Source: SIG452 sp045631485
GTDB taxonomy: Bacteria > Bacillota > Clostridia > UMGS1840
Reading direction: 5' to 3'
DNA length: 33,782 nucleotides
Assembly: GCA_045631485.1 (NCBI GenBank)
Contig: JAZQUU010000027.1
Span: forward strand, 1 to 33,782
Under the pieces are notes generated by a model. The model was not told where the DNA came from. It was given only the letters and a program-made list of their open reading frames with translations, and searched no databases. Positions 1 to 8,746 of the stretch are shown here, in pieces. Every line of letters begins with the position of its first letter. The stretch's first letter is position 1. The position numbers were made by a program, and so were the translations under genes.

Positions 1-203
1 AACATTTCCTGACCATAATGGAAAACCATACAAGCAGGATGTAAGCTTAAGTTGTGCACAGGAACGATTTTGGCATCGTGCCAACCGATTCCCTCGGTAT
101 ATTCCATTTCAAACATGTGGTCGGTAAAGATTTTGCCGAAGCCTAAGTTGGACTGGTCGGGTTTCTGAGCCGGATTCTGGGTTCTGGTAATTTTGATTTC
201 CAT
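1..203 (-). CDS. ilvE: Branched-chain amino acid aminotransferase, N-terminal part (runs off left edge)
   Basis: The reverse strand from an ATG at 203 opens a frame with no stop to the window edge (67 codons). Its residues LGFGKIFTDHMFEMEY, then EGIGWHDAKIVP, then ACMVFHYGQEM match the start of fold-type IV PLP-dependent branched-chain aminotransferases of the ilvE/BCAT2 type. These interconvert Leu/Ile/Val and their 2-oxo acids. A purine-rich AGAGGTG lies upstream of the ATG, and a promoter sits at 274-302. The catalytic lysine lies outside the window, so completeness cannot be judged. The gene is divergent from degV. It is of note because a leucine-specific T-box operon lies about 11 kb away. 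Confidence 0.9.
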   Translation of the reverse strand, partial: MEIKITRTQNPAQKPDQSNLGFGKIFTDHMFEMEYTEGIGWHDAKIVPVHNLSLHPACMVFHYGQEM

Positions 204-273
204 TTCGGAATAACACCTCTTAGATTTTTATATTTTTCGCAGGGAATCCCCTCACGAACTTAGTCAATTATAT

Positions 274-302
274 ATTATACAACATATTTTTCAAAAATTC
301 AA
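274..302 (-). promoter_or_regulatory. Predicted sigma-A promoter of the aminotransferase gene
   Basis: On the minus strand TTGAAT (297-302) and TATAAT (274-279) are separated by 17 bp. A second pairing, TTGAAA (289-294) with TATAAT (267-272), has a 16-bp spacer. Either would start transcription about 60 nt ahead of the ATG at 203. No T-box or known riboswitch is seen in this short leader. Confidence 0.6.
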
Positions 303-359
303 CTATTTTTTTAAATTTACCGATTTTTCCGCCGTTTTTAAAAAAATATGAAAATCTTC

Positions 360-388
360 TTGATATTTTCACAAAACTATTATATAAT
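360..388 (+). promoter_or_regulatory. Predicted sigma-A promoter of degV-ybeY
   Basis: TTGATA (360-365) and TATAAT (383-388) are 17 bp apart, about 45 bp upstream of the degV start. It is divergent from the aminotransferase promoter. Confidence 0.7.
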
Positions 389-433
389 GATATAGTATAT
401 TCAATTATTATGTCCATAGAAGGAGAGATTGTA

Positions 434-1312
434 GTGGCAAACATCAGAATCTGTGTAGACAGTGCAAGTGATATCGACTTAAAAACCGCTCAGAAATACG
501 ATATTCACCTGCTTCCCATGACCATTACCATGAATCAGAAAGAATATAAAGAAGCATACGATTTTACCAAAGAGGAGTTCTATAACCTGTTGCCCGAGGG
601 AGACGAAATCCCCACCACGGCGCAGATTCCTCCCTTTGAATTTTTAGATGCCATCAAAGCAGCATACAAGGATGACGTAACCGATTTGATTATCGTCACC
701 ATCAACGGCAAAGCCTCCTCCACCAACAATTCCGCTCAGTTGGCGCGTCAGATGTTTTACAATGATATGCCCGACTGCAAAATGAAAATCACCGTGGTGG
801 ATTCCGGCACATACAGTTTTTGTTACGGGCATCCTGTTGTGCAGGCGGCAAAAATGGCAAAAGACCAAAAGCCTGTTGAAATTATTTTAAATTATCTGGA
901 AGACTGGTTTACCCGTGTGGAAGTATATTTCACCGTGTTTGATTTAAAATATGCCAAAAAATCAGGCAGAATCGGCGGCGCGGCAGCCATTGCAGGGGAG
1001 CTTTTGGGCATTAAACCCATTATGTGCTTAACCGGCGGAGACTCGGTTACTTATCAGAAGGTTCGCGGCATTCCCAAAGCCATGGACTCTCTTTGTCAGA
1101 TTGCCAATGAAAAAATCGGTGCCGATAAAAAATATATTCTGCTTCACGGCAAAAATGACAGTAAGGATTTTGCCAAAATGGCAAAGGACGTGCTGAAAGA
1201 AAAACCGTTGGAAACCGTTTTAATCGGTCCTTGTATCGTGGTGAATGCAGGTCCCGAGGTAATCGGCGTTGCCTTTTTGAGTGAAAAACGTGACCAACAG
1301 GTTATTTACTAA
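434..1312 (+). CDS. DegV family fatty-acid-binding protein
   Basis: A 292-residue DegV/EDD-fold protein. This family binds a fatty acid in a cleft between two domains; in Firmicutes a related FakB hands fatty acids to the FakA kinase, but the role of this paralogue is unproven. The N-terminal CVDSASDI, the central SSTNNSAQLARQM and DSGTYS segments, and AKKSGRIGG match the family. I chose GTG at 434 over the in-frame ATG at 410 because AAGGAGAG (420-427) is well spaced only for 434 and would lie inside the longer frame. The gene is followed after 11 bp by ybeY, so the two are probably co-transcribed. Confidence 0.88.
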   Translation: MANIRICVDSASDIDLKTAQKYDIHLLPMTITMNQKEYKEAYDFTKEEFYNLLPEGDEIPTTAQIPPFEFLDAIKAAYKDDVTDLIIVTINGKASSTNNSAQLARQMFYNDMPDCKMKITVVDSGTYSFCYGHPVVQAAKMAKDQKPVEIILNYLEDWFTRVEVYFTVFDLKYAKKSGRIGGAAAIAGELLGIKPIMCLTGGDSVTYQKVRGIPKAMDSLCQIANEKIGADKKYILLHGKNDSKDFAKMAKDVLKEKPLETVLIGPCIVVNAGPEVIGVAFLSEKRDQQVIY

Positions 1313-1323
1313 AGGGAGCTTTT

Positions 1324-1815
1324 ATGCATAAAATAGAATTCTATAACGAAGTGGAAGAAGTATTCTCCCAAGAGGAAGAATTAACCGCTTTCCTAAATCA
1401 ATGCCTTGGGGTGATTAACCCTGAGTTCGAAGTGCTCTTAACCGTCACCGTGACGGATAATGAAACCATCCGTGAGGTCAATCGTGAGCAAAGAGACATT
1501 GATAAACCCACCGATGTGTTGTCCTTTCCCATGCTCTTTTACAGTGAGCCCGAGGTTTTGGCAGAGCCCTTGCAGGAATTTGACTATGACCCCGAAACCA
1601 ACCTGGTTGTGTTGGGGGATTTGATGCTTTCTCACGAAAAAATCGCAGAGCAGGCAGAAGAATACGGCCACACTTATCAGAGAGAGCTTTGTTACCTCAC
1701 CCTCCACGGTCTTTTGCACCTGTTTGGCTATGACCACATGGTGGACAGTGATAAAGTTGTGATGAGAGCAAGAGAGAAAGAAATATTATCGAAAATAATG
1801 AAGAATGAAGAATGA
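1324..1815 (+). CDS. ybeY: Endoribonuclease YbeY (rRNA maturation factor)
   Basis: A 163-residue metalloprotein of the UPF0054/YbeY family, a single-strand endoribonuclease for 16S rRNA 3'-end maturation and ribosome quality control. The zinc site H-x3-H-x5-H is intact in HGLLHLFGYDH (H128, H132, H138), preceded by DKPTDVLSFP. AGGGAGC lies just upstream of the ATG. The usual neighbours (phoH, era, diacylglycerol kinase) are absent. The last codons (KNEE and stop) lie in the AATGAAG tandem that starts repeat A1, so the extreme C-terminus looks repeat-derived. Confidence 0.95.
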   Translation: MHKIEFYNEVEEVFSQEEELTAFLNQCLGVINPEFEVLLTVTVTDNETIREVNREQRDIDKPTDVLSFPMLFYSEPEVLAEPLQEFDYDPETNLVVLGDLMLSHEKIAEQAEEYGHTYQRELCYLTLHGLLHLFGYDHMVDSDKVVMRAREKEILSKIMKNEE

Positions 1816-1912
1816 AGAATGAAGAATTATGGTGGCAGGCGGTGCCTGCATCATATTATGCGCCCGCAGGGCGCCACCGCAACTATTCATTATTCACTAT
1901 TCATTATTCACT
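1801..1912 (+). repeat. Family A palindromic repeat, copy 1
   Basis: Three tandem AATGAAG-like units are followed by a folded core at 1831-1878 and then by ATTCATTATTCAC-type tandems that complement the opening. The core is closed by GGTGG...CCACC and contains two inner hairpins, GGCAGGCGGTGCC and GCGCCCGCAGGGCGC. The same architecture recurs at 5650, 10048 and 22241. The copy overlaps the ybeY stop codon and fills most of the gap to holB. Such Y-shaped elements resemble small non-autonomous mobile repeats. Confidence 0.8.
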
Positions 1913-1935
1913 AAAAATTTGAGGAGCAAATTTTT

Positions 1936-2874
1936 ATGTTTGACGCGGTAATCGGGCAAAGTCTTCCCAAAAAGCTGTTATCCACGGCAATCTCGTCGGG
2001 AAAACTGAGCCATGCCTATATTTTTCACGGTGCCGACGGGGTTGGCAAAACCACCCTGGCATTGGAATATGCCAAAGCAATCGTGTGCGAAAACCACACG
2101 GGTTGCGGGGTTTGTTCTGCGTGCAAACAATTTTATTCCACCTCCGATATTCATATTCTGGAGGGGGAACGCTCCATTTCGGTGAATCAGATTCGTGAAT
2201 TAACCACCGAAATTTATCTGCAGCCCTTTCATTTCCCCAAAAAAATTTATCTTATCAAGGACGCCGAAAAAATGACCACGGGTGCTCAGAATGCCCTCTT
2301 AAAGGTGTTTGAGGAACCCCCGAAATATGCGGTGATTTTGTTGGTGGCAAATTCTTTATCGGGGCTTTTGCCTACCATTTTGTCCCGTGGGGTGCAAATC
2401 CGTTGTCCCCAGCTTTCTCCCAACGAATTAAAAGAATATTTTCATAAAAACAATCTGCCTGTTCCCCGTGAGGAACTGTTATCCTTGTCCAACGGCTCCG
2501 TCACCGAAGCACTTGCTTTGGCAAATTCGGGGGACTACAATGAGATGCGTTCCGTGATTTTACGGGATACGGCACTTCTGATAAAAAACCGTACTCACAA
2601 GGATGTGATTCGGCTATACAAAGATTTTATCACCTACGAAAAAGAGGCCTCCGCCGTGATAGATATTGTGCTTTCTGTCATTTATGACGCTTCTTTGGAA
2701 GATAAATCCCATCGGAAAAACACCGATGCATCGGAGTTTCCCTCCATCAGTCCGTCGGAAGCTTCCGGGTTATATCAGCACATGACTCAACTGGCAAAAG
2801 CCATTTCCCAAAACGGAAATTATGCCATTTCGGTGTTGGGTACCTTGCTTGGTATCAAGGCACATCTCTCATAA
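1936..2874 (+). CDS. holB: DNA polymerase III subunit delta' (clamp loader)
   Basis: A 312-residue AAA+ clamp-loader subunit that helps load the beta sliding clamp. It has an intact Walker A motif GADGVGKTT (32-40), a four-cysteine zinc cluster (C51, C57, C60, C63) and the family signature LLKVFEEPP. The SRC-type motif is SRG here. GAGGAG lies about 10 bp upstream of the ATG, immediately after repeat A1. The gene is followed after 19 bp by ricT, the conserved Firmicutes order. Length and N-terminus are normal for delta'. Confidence 0.93.
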   Translation: MFDAVIGQSLPKKLLSTAISSGKLSHAYIFHGADGVGKTTLALEYAKAIVCENHTGCGVCSACKQFYSTSDIHILEGERSISVNQIRELTTEIYLQPFHFPKKIYLIKDAEKMTTGAQNALLKVFEEPPKYAVILLVANSLSGLLPTILSRGVQIRCPQLSPNELKEYFHKNNLPVPREELLSLSNGSVTEALALANSGDYNEMRSVILRDTALLIKNRTHKDVIRLYKDFITYEKEASAVIDIVLSVIYDASLEDKSHRKNTDASEFPSISPSEASGLYQHMTQLAKAISQNGNYAISVLGTLLGIKAHLS

Positions 2875-2893
2875 AGAAAGGAAATTTTAACTT

Positions 2894-3757
2894 ATGATAG
2901 AAGTAATCAGCGTCAAATTCAAAGATTTCGGCAAAGTATATTACTTTGACCCCAACGGCATCACCGTAACCACAGAGGATTCGGTTATCGTGGAAACTGC
3001 CCGTGGCCTGGAATACGGCAAGGTTGTCCGCCCAAACTCCATGGTATCGGAAGAGGATTTGGTGCCTCCCTTAAAACCCGTGGTTCGTATTGCCACCGAA
3101 GCAGATGCCAAACAGCTTATGGAAAATAAGGAAAAAGAGCAGAAAGCTTTCGGCATTGCGGAAGAAAAAATTAAAAAACACGGTCTGGAAATGAATCTTC
3201 TGGAAGTGGAATACACTTTCGACCGCAGTAAGATTCTGTTTTATTTCTCTGCAGACGGCAGAGTGGACTTCCGTGAACTGGTAAAAGATCTGGCAAGTGT
3301 ATTCCGCACCCGAATCGAGCTTCGTCAGATTGGGGTTCGTGATGAAGCAAAAATGTTAAAATGTTTCGGTCCCTGCGGACGTCAATGCTGTTGCTCCAGC
3401 TTTTTATGCGAGTTTAAGCCCGTTTCCATCAAAATGGCAAAGGATCAGAACCTTTCCTTAAATCCCACCAAAATTTCAGGTGCCTGCGGACGTTTGATGT
3501 GCTGCTTAAATTACGAGCAGGCATCCTACGAAGATATGTGGAAAGACACTCCCCGCCACGGCTCTATTGTGAAACTGCCCGGCGGCGGTGAAGGCACCGT
3601 GATCGACGTAAACGTGATTACCGGTATGATTCGCGCCGTTTCCTCCGACACGGAAGCAGTGGGCACCTACCACAAAAAAGATGTGAAAATCATCAAGCAG
3701 GCAATCGTTCGTGACGACGGAGATTCCCAGGAAATCAAGGAATTAACCAAAGAATAG
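2894..3757 (+). CDS. ricT: RicT/YaaT, PSP1-domain iron-sulfur protein
   Basis: A 287-residue PSP1 C-terminal-domain protein. In Bacillus subtilis RicT (YaaT) works with RicA and RicF, carries [4Fe-4S] clusters and affects RNase Y activity, sporulation and competence. The cysteine clusters CFGPCGRQCCC (157-167), C172 and CGRLMCC (198-204) are conserved. GAAAGGAAAT precedes the ATG. It sits directly downstream of holB, as in many Firmicutes. The function in this organism is inferred from family. Confidence 0.92.
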   Translation: MIEVISVKFKDFGKVYYFDPNGITVTTEDSVIVETARGLEYGKVVRPNSMVSEEDLVPPLKPVVRIATEADAKQLMENKEKEQKAFGIAEEKIKKHGLEMNLLEVEYTFDRSKILFYFSADGRVDFRELVKDLASVFRTRIELRQIGVRDEAKMLKCFGPCGRQCCCSSFLCEFKPVSIKMAKDQNLSLNPTKISGACGRLMCCLNYEQASYEDMWKDTPRHGSIVKLPGGGEGTVIDVNVITGMIRAVSSDTEAVGTYHKKDVKIIKQAIVRDDGDSQEIKELTKE

Positions 3758-3788
3758 AAAAAATTGTCAGATTTTTCACAAAAAAAGC

Positions 3789-3817
3789 TTGACAAATGAA
3801 ACAAAAGGGTTTATAAT
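3789..3817 (+). promoter_or_regulatory. Consensus promoter of the glycine-riboswitch transcript
   Basis: TTGACA (3789-3794) and TATAAT (3812-3817), both perfect and 17 bp apart, stand just ahead of the glycine riboswitch. Confidence 0.85.
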
Positions 3818-3855
3818 CCCCCTTAGATGTTTTTAAAAAGTGCATATCGTGCTAA

Positions 3856-4050
3856 GTGAAGGATGCAGGAGAAAGGCGGATGCCTTGCCGAAGGAGTAAC
3901 TCTCTCAGGCGCTTTTAGCAAAGACTGCAAACGGATAGCGCTCCGGAGAAGTCCCTTTTCCCCAACCAAAAAGAGGAAAAGATCAAGGATGCCGAAGGTG
4001 TAAGACCCCAAAAGGGTTAATCTCTCAGGCAAAAGGACGGAGAATAAAAT
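3856..4050 (+). promoter_or_regulatory. Tandem glycine riboswitch (gcvT type)
   Basis: Two aptamers are recognisable. The first contains GCAGGAGAAAGG, GCCGAAGGAGTAA, CTCTCAGGC and GCGCTCCGGAGA (about 3862-3950). The second contains GATGCCGAAGGTGTAA, CTCTCAGGC and GGACGGAG (about 3972-4043). This is the classical cooperative glycine riboswitch. A hairpin at about 4050-4070 and a terminator at 4101-4136 form the expression platform. CGGAG at 4038-4042, at the end of aptamer 2, duplicates the terminator's 5' arm and could compete for CTCCG at 4125-4129. Confidence 0.95.
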
Positions 4051-4100
4051 CATTCTTTTTGGAATGATTATGTCTGATTTTTAAATCAATCGGATGATTT

Positions 4101-4136
4101 CGGAGTTTTTATGTGATGTAAAAGCTCCGTTTTTTT
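4101..4136 (+). terminator. Riboswitch expression-platform terminator
   Basis: CGGAGTTTTTA (4101-4111) pairs with TAAAAGCTCCG (4119-4129) with one G-U, followed by seven T. It lies between the aptamers and the transporter start, so glycine binding can decide read-through. Confidence 0.85.
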
Positions 4137-4183
4137 ATTCTTATGTAATTAAAATTATTTTTCATAAAAGAGAGGAAAAAATC

Positions 4184-5596
4184 ATGCAGGAAACTATCTT
4201 AAATCTTGTGGCAACAGCCAACAAGTATCTGTCTGACTACATTTTAATCATTCTGTTAGTCGGCACAGGTTTATTCTTCAGCTTTAAAACCAAATTCGTT
4301 CAGATTCGTTGCTTTGGCGAAGGGATGAAGAAAGTATTTGGTAATCTGAAATTAAAAGGCGGCAAACAGGAAGGCGGCATTTCTTCCTTCCAGGCACTTG
4401 CAACCGCAATCGCAGCTCAGGTTGGTACCGGTAACATCGTTGGTGCATCCGGTGCAATCTTAGTGGGTGGTCCCGGTGCTATCTTCTGGATGTGGGTAAT
4501 TGCTTTCTTAGGTATGGCAACCATCTACGCAGAAGCAACCTTAGCTCAGGAAACCAGAATCACCGACGAAAACGGCAACATTCACGGCGGTCCCGTTTAC
4601 TACATCAAAAAAGCATTCCCCAACGGCTTCGGTAAATTCTTGGCAGGCTTCTTTGCAATTGCAACCATTTTAGCACTTGGCTTTATGGGCACTATGGTGC
4701 AGTCCAACTCCATCGCAGAATCCATGAACACCGCATTCGGTATCCCCACTTATGTGATCGGTATTATCTTAGCAGTTGTATGTGCATTCATTTTCATCGG
4801 CGGTATCAAAAGAATTGCAGCCGTTGCTGAAAAAATCGTTCCCATTATGGCAACCTTGTTCTTGGTGGGCGGTCTGGTTGTTCTGTTATGCAACTTGTCC
4901 GGTCTGGTAGAAGCAATTGGTATGATCTTCAAATTCGCATTTACTCCCTCCGCTTTAATCGGTGGTGGTATCGGTATGGCATTAAAAACCGCTATCAGCC
5001 AGGGTGCTAAGAGAGGTCTGTTCTCCAACGAAGCAGGTATGGGTTCTACTCCTCATGCACACGCTATGGCGAAAGTTGAAAAACCCCACGACCAGGGTGT
5101 TGTTGCTATGGTTGGTGTGTTTATCGACACCTTTGTGGTTCTCACTATGACCGCTTTGGTTGTTATCACCACTTTATACACCGGTACCAACGGTCTGGGT
5201 AATCTGGGTGCTGCAGGCTACGAAGCAGGTATCGCTGCAATGGGTCTTTCCAAAACCAATGCAATGCAGATGGCAGTAACCAACGGCTTCCCCGCATTTA
5301 TGAGCGGTCTGGGCAGTGGTTTCGTGGCAATTTGCTTACTGTTCTTTGCTTTCACCACCATCATCAGCTGGAACTTCTTCGGTAAAGTAAATGCAGAATA
5401 CTTAACCAAAAACAGCAAAGTAATGGTATTAATTTATTCCATTATCGCAATCGTATTCATCGTGTTAGGTACCTTAGCTTCCAACGACTTAGTTTGGGAA
5501 TTAACCGACTTCTTTAACTACTTAATGGTTATCCCCAACGCAATTGCATTGATTGCACTCTATAAAATCGTTGTGAAAAACGCAAAAAACAAATAA
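4184..5596 (+). CDS. Sodium:alanine/glycine symporter (AGCS family)
   Basis: A 470-residue multi-pass membrane protein of the AGCS family (AlsT/DagA-like), which imports alanine or glycine with Na+. Family hallmarks include QVGTGNIVGASGAI, the GGPGAIFWMW segment, HGGPVYYI and NEAGMGSTPHAHA. The ATG at 4184 is preceded by AGAGGAAAA. An in-frame ATG at 4094 was rejected because it lies ahead of the riboswitch terminator and would be translated through it. The glycine riboswitch implies glycine is a substrate or a signal. A strong terminator follows, so this is a single-gene transcript. Confidence 0.93.
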   Translation: MQETILNLVATANKYLSDYILIILLVGTGLFFSFKTKFVQIRCFGEGMKKVFGNLKLKGGKQEGGISSFQALATAIAAQVGTGNIVGASGAILVGGPGAIFWMWVIAFLGMATIYAEATLAQETRITDENGNIHGGPVYYIKKAFPNGFGKFLAGFFAIATILALGFMGTMVQSNSIAESMNTAFGIPTYVIGIILAVVCAFIFIGGIKRIAAVAEKIVPIMATLFLVGGLVVLLCNLSGLVEAIGMIFKFAFTPSALIGGGIGMALKTAISQGAKRGLFSNEAGMGSTPHAHAMAKVEKPHDQGVVAMVGVFIDTFVVLTMTALVVITTLYTGTNGLGNLGAAGYEAGIAAMGLSKTNAMQMAVTNGFPAFMSGLGSGFVAICLLFFAFTTIISWNFFGKVNAEYLTKNSKVMVLIYSIIAIVFIVLGTLASNDLVWELTDFFNYLMVIPNAIALIALYKIVVKNAKNK

Positions 5597-5617
5597 GTTT
5601 TTGAAAACATCAAAAAG

Positions 5618-5649
5618 GCAATCTTCCAAACGGGAGATTGCTTTTTTTT
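5618..5649 (+). terminator. Intrinsic terminator of the symporter gene
   Basis: GCAATCTTCC (5618-5627), loop AAAC, GGGAGATTGC (5632-5641), then eight T. Confidence 0.92.
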
Positions 5650-5760
5650 AATGAATAGTGAATAATGAAAAATGAATAATTTCGGTGGCGGGCAGAGCCC
5701 GTATGATAATGTGCCCAAAGGGCACCACTAATTTTATTCTTTCTTATTTCTTCTTTATTC
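5650..5760 (+). repeat. Family A palindromic repeat, copy 2
   Basis: AATGAATAGTGAATAATG tandems lead into a core at 5684-5728 (GGTGG, hairpin GCGGGCAGAGCCCG, hairpin TGCCCAAAGGGCA, CCAC). AT-rich TTATTC tandems follow. The rest of the 327-bp gap up to trkA holds only a promoter. Confidence 0.75.
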
Positions 5761-5847
5761 TTTTGCAAAACGACCCCGGCACGCCGCTTGTTATCATTTC
5801 CCGTAGCGGTATCATTTTTAATTCCCGCATTCTTTTTTACGAATTTC

Positions 5848-5876
5848 TTGACTTTAAAAATTCCATTTGGTATAAT
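5848..5876 (+). promoter_or_regulatory. Predicted promoter of trkA-trkH-rodA
   Basis: TTGACT (5848-5853) and TATAAT (5871-5876) with a 17-bp spacer, 47 bp upstream of the trkA ATG. Confidence 0.8.
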
Positions 5877-5923
5877 ATAGAATAAGATAATTTGATACTA
5901 ATATTTGCAAACGAGGCGAATTT

Positions 5924-7285
5924 ATGAATATTATTATTGTGGGCTTGGGAAAAGTGGGCAAAAAACTTGCCGAACGCCTGAGTCTGGAAAAAGAACATTC
6001 CATTACCGTAATTGATTTAAAGCAATCTGTGGTTACCGATATCGTCAACGCTCACGATGTGATGGGAATCACGGGAAGCGGCGCCAATATGGAAGTGCTG
6101 GAGGAGGCAGGGATTCGCTCTGCCGATATTTTGATTGCCGTGACCGATTCGGATGAACTGAATCTGTTAACCTGCCTGATTGCCAGAAAATTGGGGGCAT
6201 CTTTAAGCACCATTGCCCGTGTGCGAAATCACGAGTACAAAAGGGAAATTCAACTCTTTAAAGAAGACCTTGGCCTTGCCATGATTATCAACCCCGAGCT
6301 GACTGCCGCAAGAGAAATGGCAAGACTGCTCCGATTCCCCTCCGCCGTGCAGATAGACACCTTTGCCAAAGGCAGAGTGGAAATTTTAAAATTCAAAATT
6401 GCGCCCACCTCACCCCTTTGCGAGTTAAAGCTTTCGGATATTTCCCAAAAACTTGGCTGCAATATCTTAATCTGCGGTGTGGAACGTGGCGAAGAAGCCA
6501 TTATCCCCGGCGGTGACTTTGTGTTAAAAGCAGGGGACTATGTAAGCATTGTGGGCACCGTGAATGATGCCACCCAGTTTATCAAAAAAATCGGTTTAAA
6601 AACCGGTAAAGTGAAAAACACTATGATTGTGGGCGGTGGTGAAACGGCGGTATATCTGTCCGACTTATTGTTAAAAGCGGGGATAGACGTGAAAATCATC
6701 GAGCAAAATCCCGCCCGTTGTGACGAGCTTTGCGCCATCCTGCCCAAAGCCACCATCATCAACGGAGACGGCACCGAAAACCGTCTGCTTCTGGAAGAGG
6801 GCATTGATTCCTGCGAATCCTTTGTGGCACTCACCAATTTAGATGAAGAAAATGTGATGCTTTCTCTGTATGCCAAAACCAGAACCGACGGCAAGGTGAT
6901 TACCAAAATCAGCCGTACTGCTTATGATGAAGTTATCAGTAACCTTGGCCTTGATACCATCATCTATCCCAAGGATATCACCGCGGAATATATTCTGCGA
7001 TTTGTTCGTGCGAAAAACAACTCCATCGGCAGCAATATTGAAACCATGCACGAAATTTTAGACGGCAAGGCGGAAGCATTGGAATTTAATATTTCAAAGA
7101 ATGCCCCCGTTGCCAATAAAACCTTGGAAACGCTTGCATTAAAACCCGGTATCTTAATCGCCTGCATTAACCGTCAGGGCAATATTATCACCCCCCGCGG
7201 GAAGGATATGCTCTTACCCGGTGACACGGTGATTGTGGTAACTGCTCACAAAGGATTTACCGATATCGGTGATATTTTAGGATAG
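5924..7285 (+). CDS. trkA: Trk potassium uptake regulatory subunit TrkA
   Basis: A 453-residue protein with two RCK_N (Rossmann)/RCK_C repeats. Nucleotide-binding motifs are IVGLGKVGKKLAERL at the N-terminus and IVGGGETAVYLSDLL in the second half (about residue 226). TrkA forms the cytosolic NAD(H)/ATP-binding ring that gates the TrkH K+ channel. Both halves are full length, as in E. coli TrkA (458 residues). The ribosome site CGAGGCGA is moderate. trkH follows after 10 bp, forming the complete Trk system. Confidence 0.95.
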   Translation: MNIIIVGLGKVGKKLAERLSLEKEHSITVIDLKQSVVTDIVNAHDVMGITGSGANMEVLEEAGIRSADILIAVTDSDELNLLTCLIARKLGASLSTIARVRNHEYKREIQLFKEDLGLAMIINPELTAAREMARLLRFPSAVQIDTFAKGRVEILKFKIAPTSPLCELKLSDISQKLGCNILICGVERGEEAIIPGGDFVLKAGDYVSIVGTVNDATQFIKKIGLKTGKVKNTMIVGGGETAVYLSDLLLKAGIDVKIIEQNPARCDELCAILPKATIINGDGTENRLLLEEGIDSCESFVALTNLDEENVMLSLYAKTRTDGKVITKISRTAYDEVISNLGLDTIIYPKDITAEYILRFVRAKNNSIGSNIETMHEILDGKAEALEFNISKNAPVANKTLETLALKPGILIACINRQGNIITPRGKDMLLPGDTVIVVTAHKGFTDIGDILG

Positions 7286-7295
7286 AGGAAACATT

Positions 7296-8732
7296 ATGAA
7301 TTACCCAATGATATTGCACACCTTAGGATGGGTGGTCAGCTTTGAAGGCATTTGTATGTTGTTGCCTTTTCTTTGTGCCTTGGGCTTTTCGGAACAAAAT
7401 CCCTTTTTGTTCTTAATTTGTATGGGCATTTGTCTGATTGTGGGAATTCCCCTCACCTTAATCCGTCCCAAAGTGAAAACCATGTTTGCCAAGGAAGGCT
7501 TTGTGATTGTGGCGCTTTCCTGGATTTTTCTAAGTATTTTCGGGGCACTTCCCTTCTATTTATCACGGGAAATCCCCTCATTTATTGACGCTCTGTTTGA
7601 AACCGCCTCCGGCTTTTCCACCACGGGTGCATCCATTTTGAAAGATGTGGAAGTATTGTCCAAATCCATCGTCTTTTGGCGTAGCTTTACCCATTGGATT
7701 GGCGGGATGGGTGTTATTGTATTTTTGGTGGCACTTCTTCCCTTATCGGGGGGAGACAACCTCCATTTGCTTCGTGCGGAAAGCCCGGGTCATTCGGTGG
7801 GGAAATTGGTGCCTCACGTGAAAACCACCGCTAAAATTTTATATAGTATTTATATCGGACTCACCGTGCTGCAGTTTGTGTTGATGATGGCAGGAGGCTT
7901 GGACTGGTTTTCTTCCGTCACCCTCACCTTCGGCACCGCAGGAACGGGCGGTTTTGGCATCTTAAATTCGGGATGTGCTTCCTATTCGCCCTATATTCAA
8001 TGGGTTCTTACCATATTTATGTTCATTTTCGGGGTGGATTTCACCTTCTATTACTGTATCCTGATGCGACGCTACAAGGCGGCATTCTCTATGGAAGAGG
8101 TTCGCACCTATGCAGGCATCGTACTGGTGGCAGCAGCACTTATCTGCCTGAACATTTTTTCTTCCGTCGGAAACGGTTGGGACGCAGTTCGTCACAGTGC
8201 CTTTCAGGTGGCATCCATTATCACCACCACCGGCTATTCCACCGTGGACTTTAATCTGTGGCCTCAGTTTCCCCAGATGATTTTAGTTGCCCTGATGTTT
8301 ATGGGTGCCTGCGCAGGTTCCACCGGCGGCGGGATGAAAGTGTCCCGTGTGATGGTGCTTGTGAAGAGTATTTTTAAGGAAATCCGTGTGCTTACTCACC
8401 CCAAATGCACCACCAAAGTGAAATTAAACGGCCGTCCCTTAGAGCACGAAACTCTTCGAGGCATCACCGTGTTTTTCATTGCATATATGTTCATTTTCGC
8501 CTTTGCGCTATTAATTATCAGTCTGGACGGATTTGATTTCACCACCAATTTTACCGCCGTGGTGGCAACCTTATCCAACATCGGACCCGGTCTTTCAAAG
8601 GTTGGTCCCGTCGAAAACTTTTCGGGATATTCTCCCCTCTCCACTTTGGTGCTCACCTTGGTGATGATTACGGGCAGACTTGAAATTTTCCCCATGCTGG
8701 TATTATTTGCCCGCAGAACCTGGAAACGATAA
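7296..8732 (+). CDS. trkH: Trk potassium uptake channel TrkH
   Basis: A 478-residue integral membrane protein of the TrkH/KtrB superfamily. Four pore-loop segments are recognisable: SGFSTTGASI, GTAGTGGFGI, ASIITTTGYSTVD and ATLSNIGPGL; each carries the selectivity-filter glycine. WRSFTHWIGGMGVIVF is also a family signature. GATAGAGGAAAC gives the ribosome site. It partners the immediately upstream TrkA for K+ import across the plasma membrane. Confidence 0.95.
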   Translation: MNYPMILHTLGWVVSFEGICMLLPFLCALGFSEQNPFLFLICMGICLIVGIPLTLIRPKVKTMFAKEGFVIVALSWIFLSIFGALPFYLSREIPSFIDALFETASGFSTTGASILKDVEVLSKSIVFWRSFTHWIGGMGVIVFLVALLPLSGGDNLHLLRAESPGHSVGKLVPHVKTTAKILYSIYIGLTVLQFVLMMAGGLDWFSSVTLTFGTAGTGGFGILNSGCASYSPYIQWVLTIFMFIFGVDFTFYYCILMRRYKAAFSMEEVRTYAGIVLVAAALICLNIFSSVGNGWDAVRHSAFQVASIITTTGYSTVDFNLWPQFPQMILVALMFMGACAGSTGGGMKVSRVMVLVKSIFKEIRVLTHPKCTTKVKLNGRPLEHETLRGITVFFIAYMFIFAFALLIISLDGFDFTTNFTAVVATLSNIGPGLSKVGPVENFSGYSPLSTLVLTLVMITGRLEIFPMLVLFARRTWKR

Positions 8733-8746
8733 ATGAGGAAACTATT

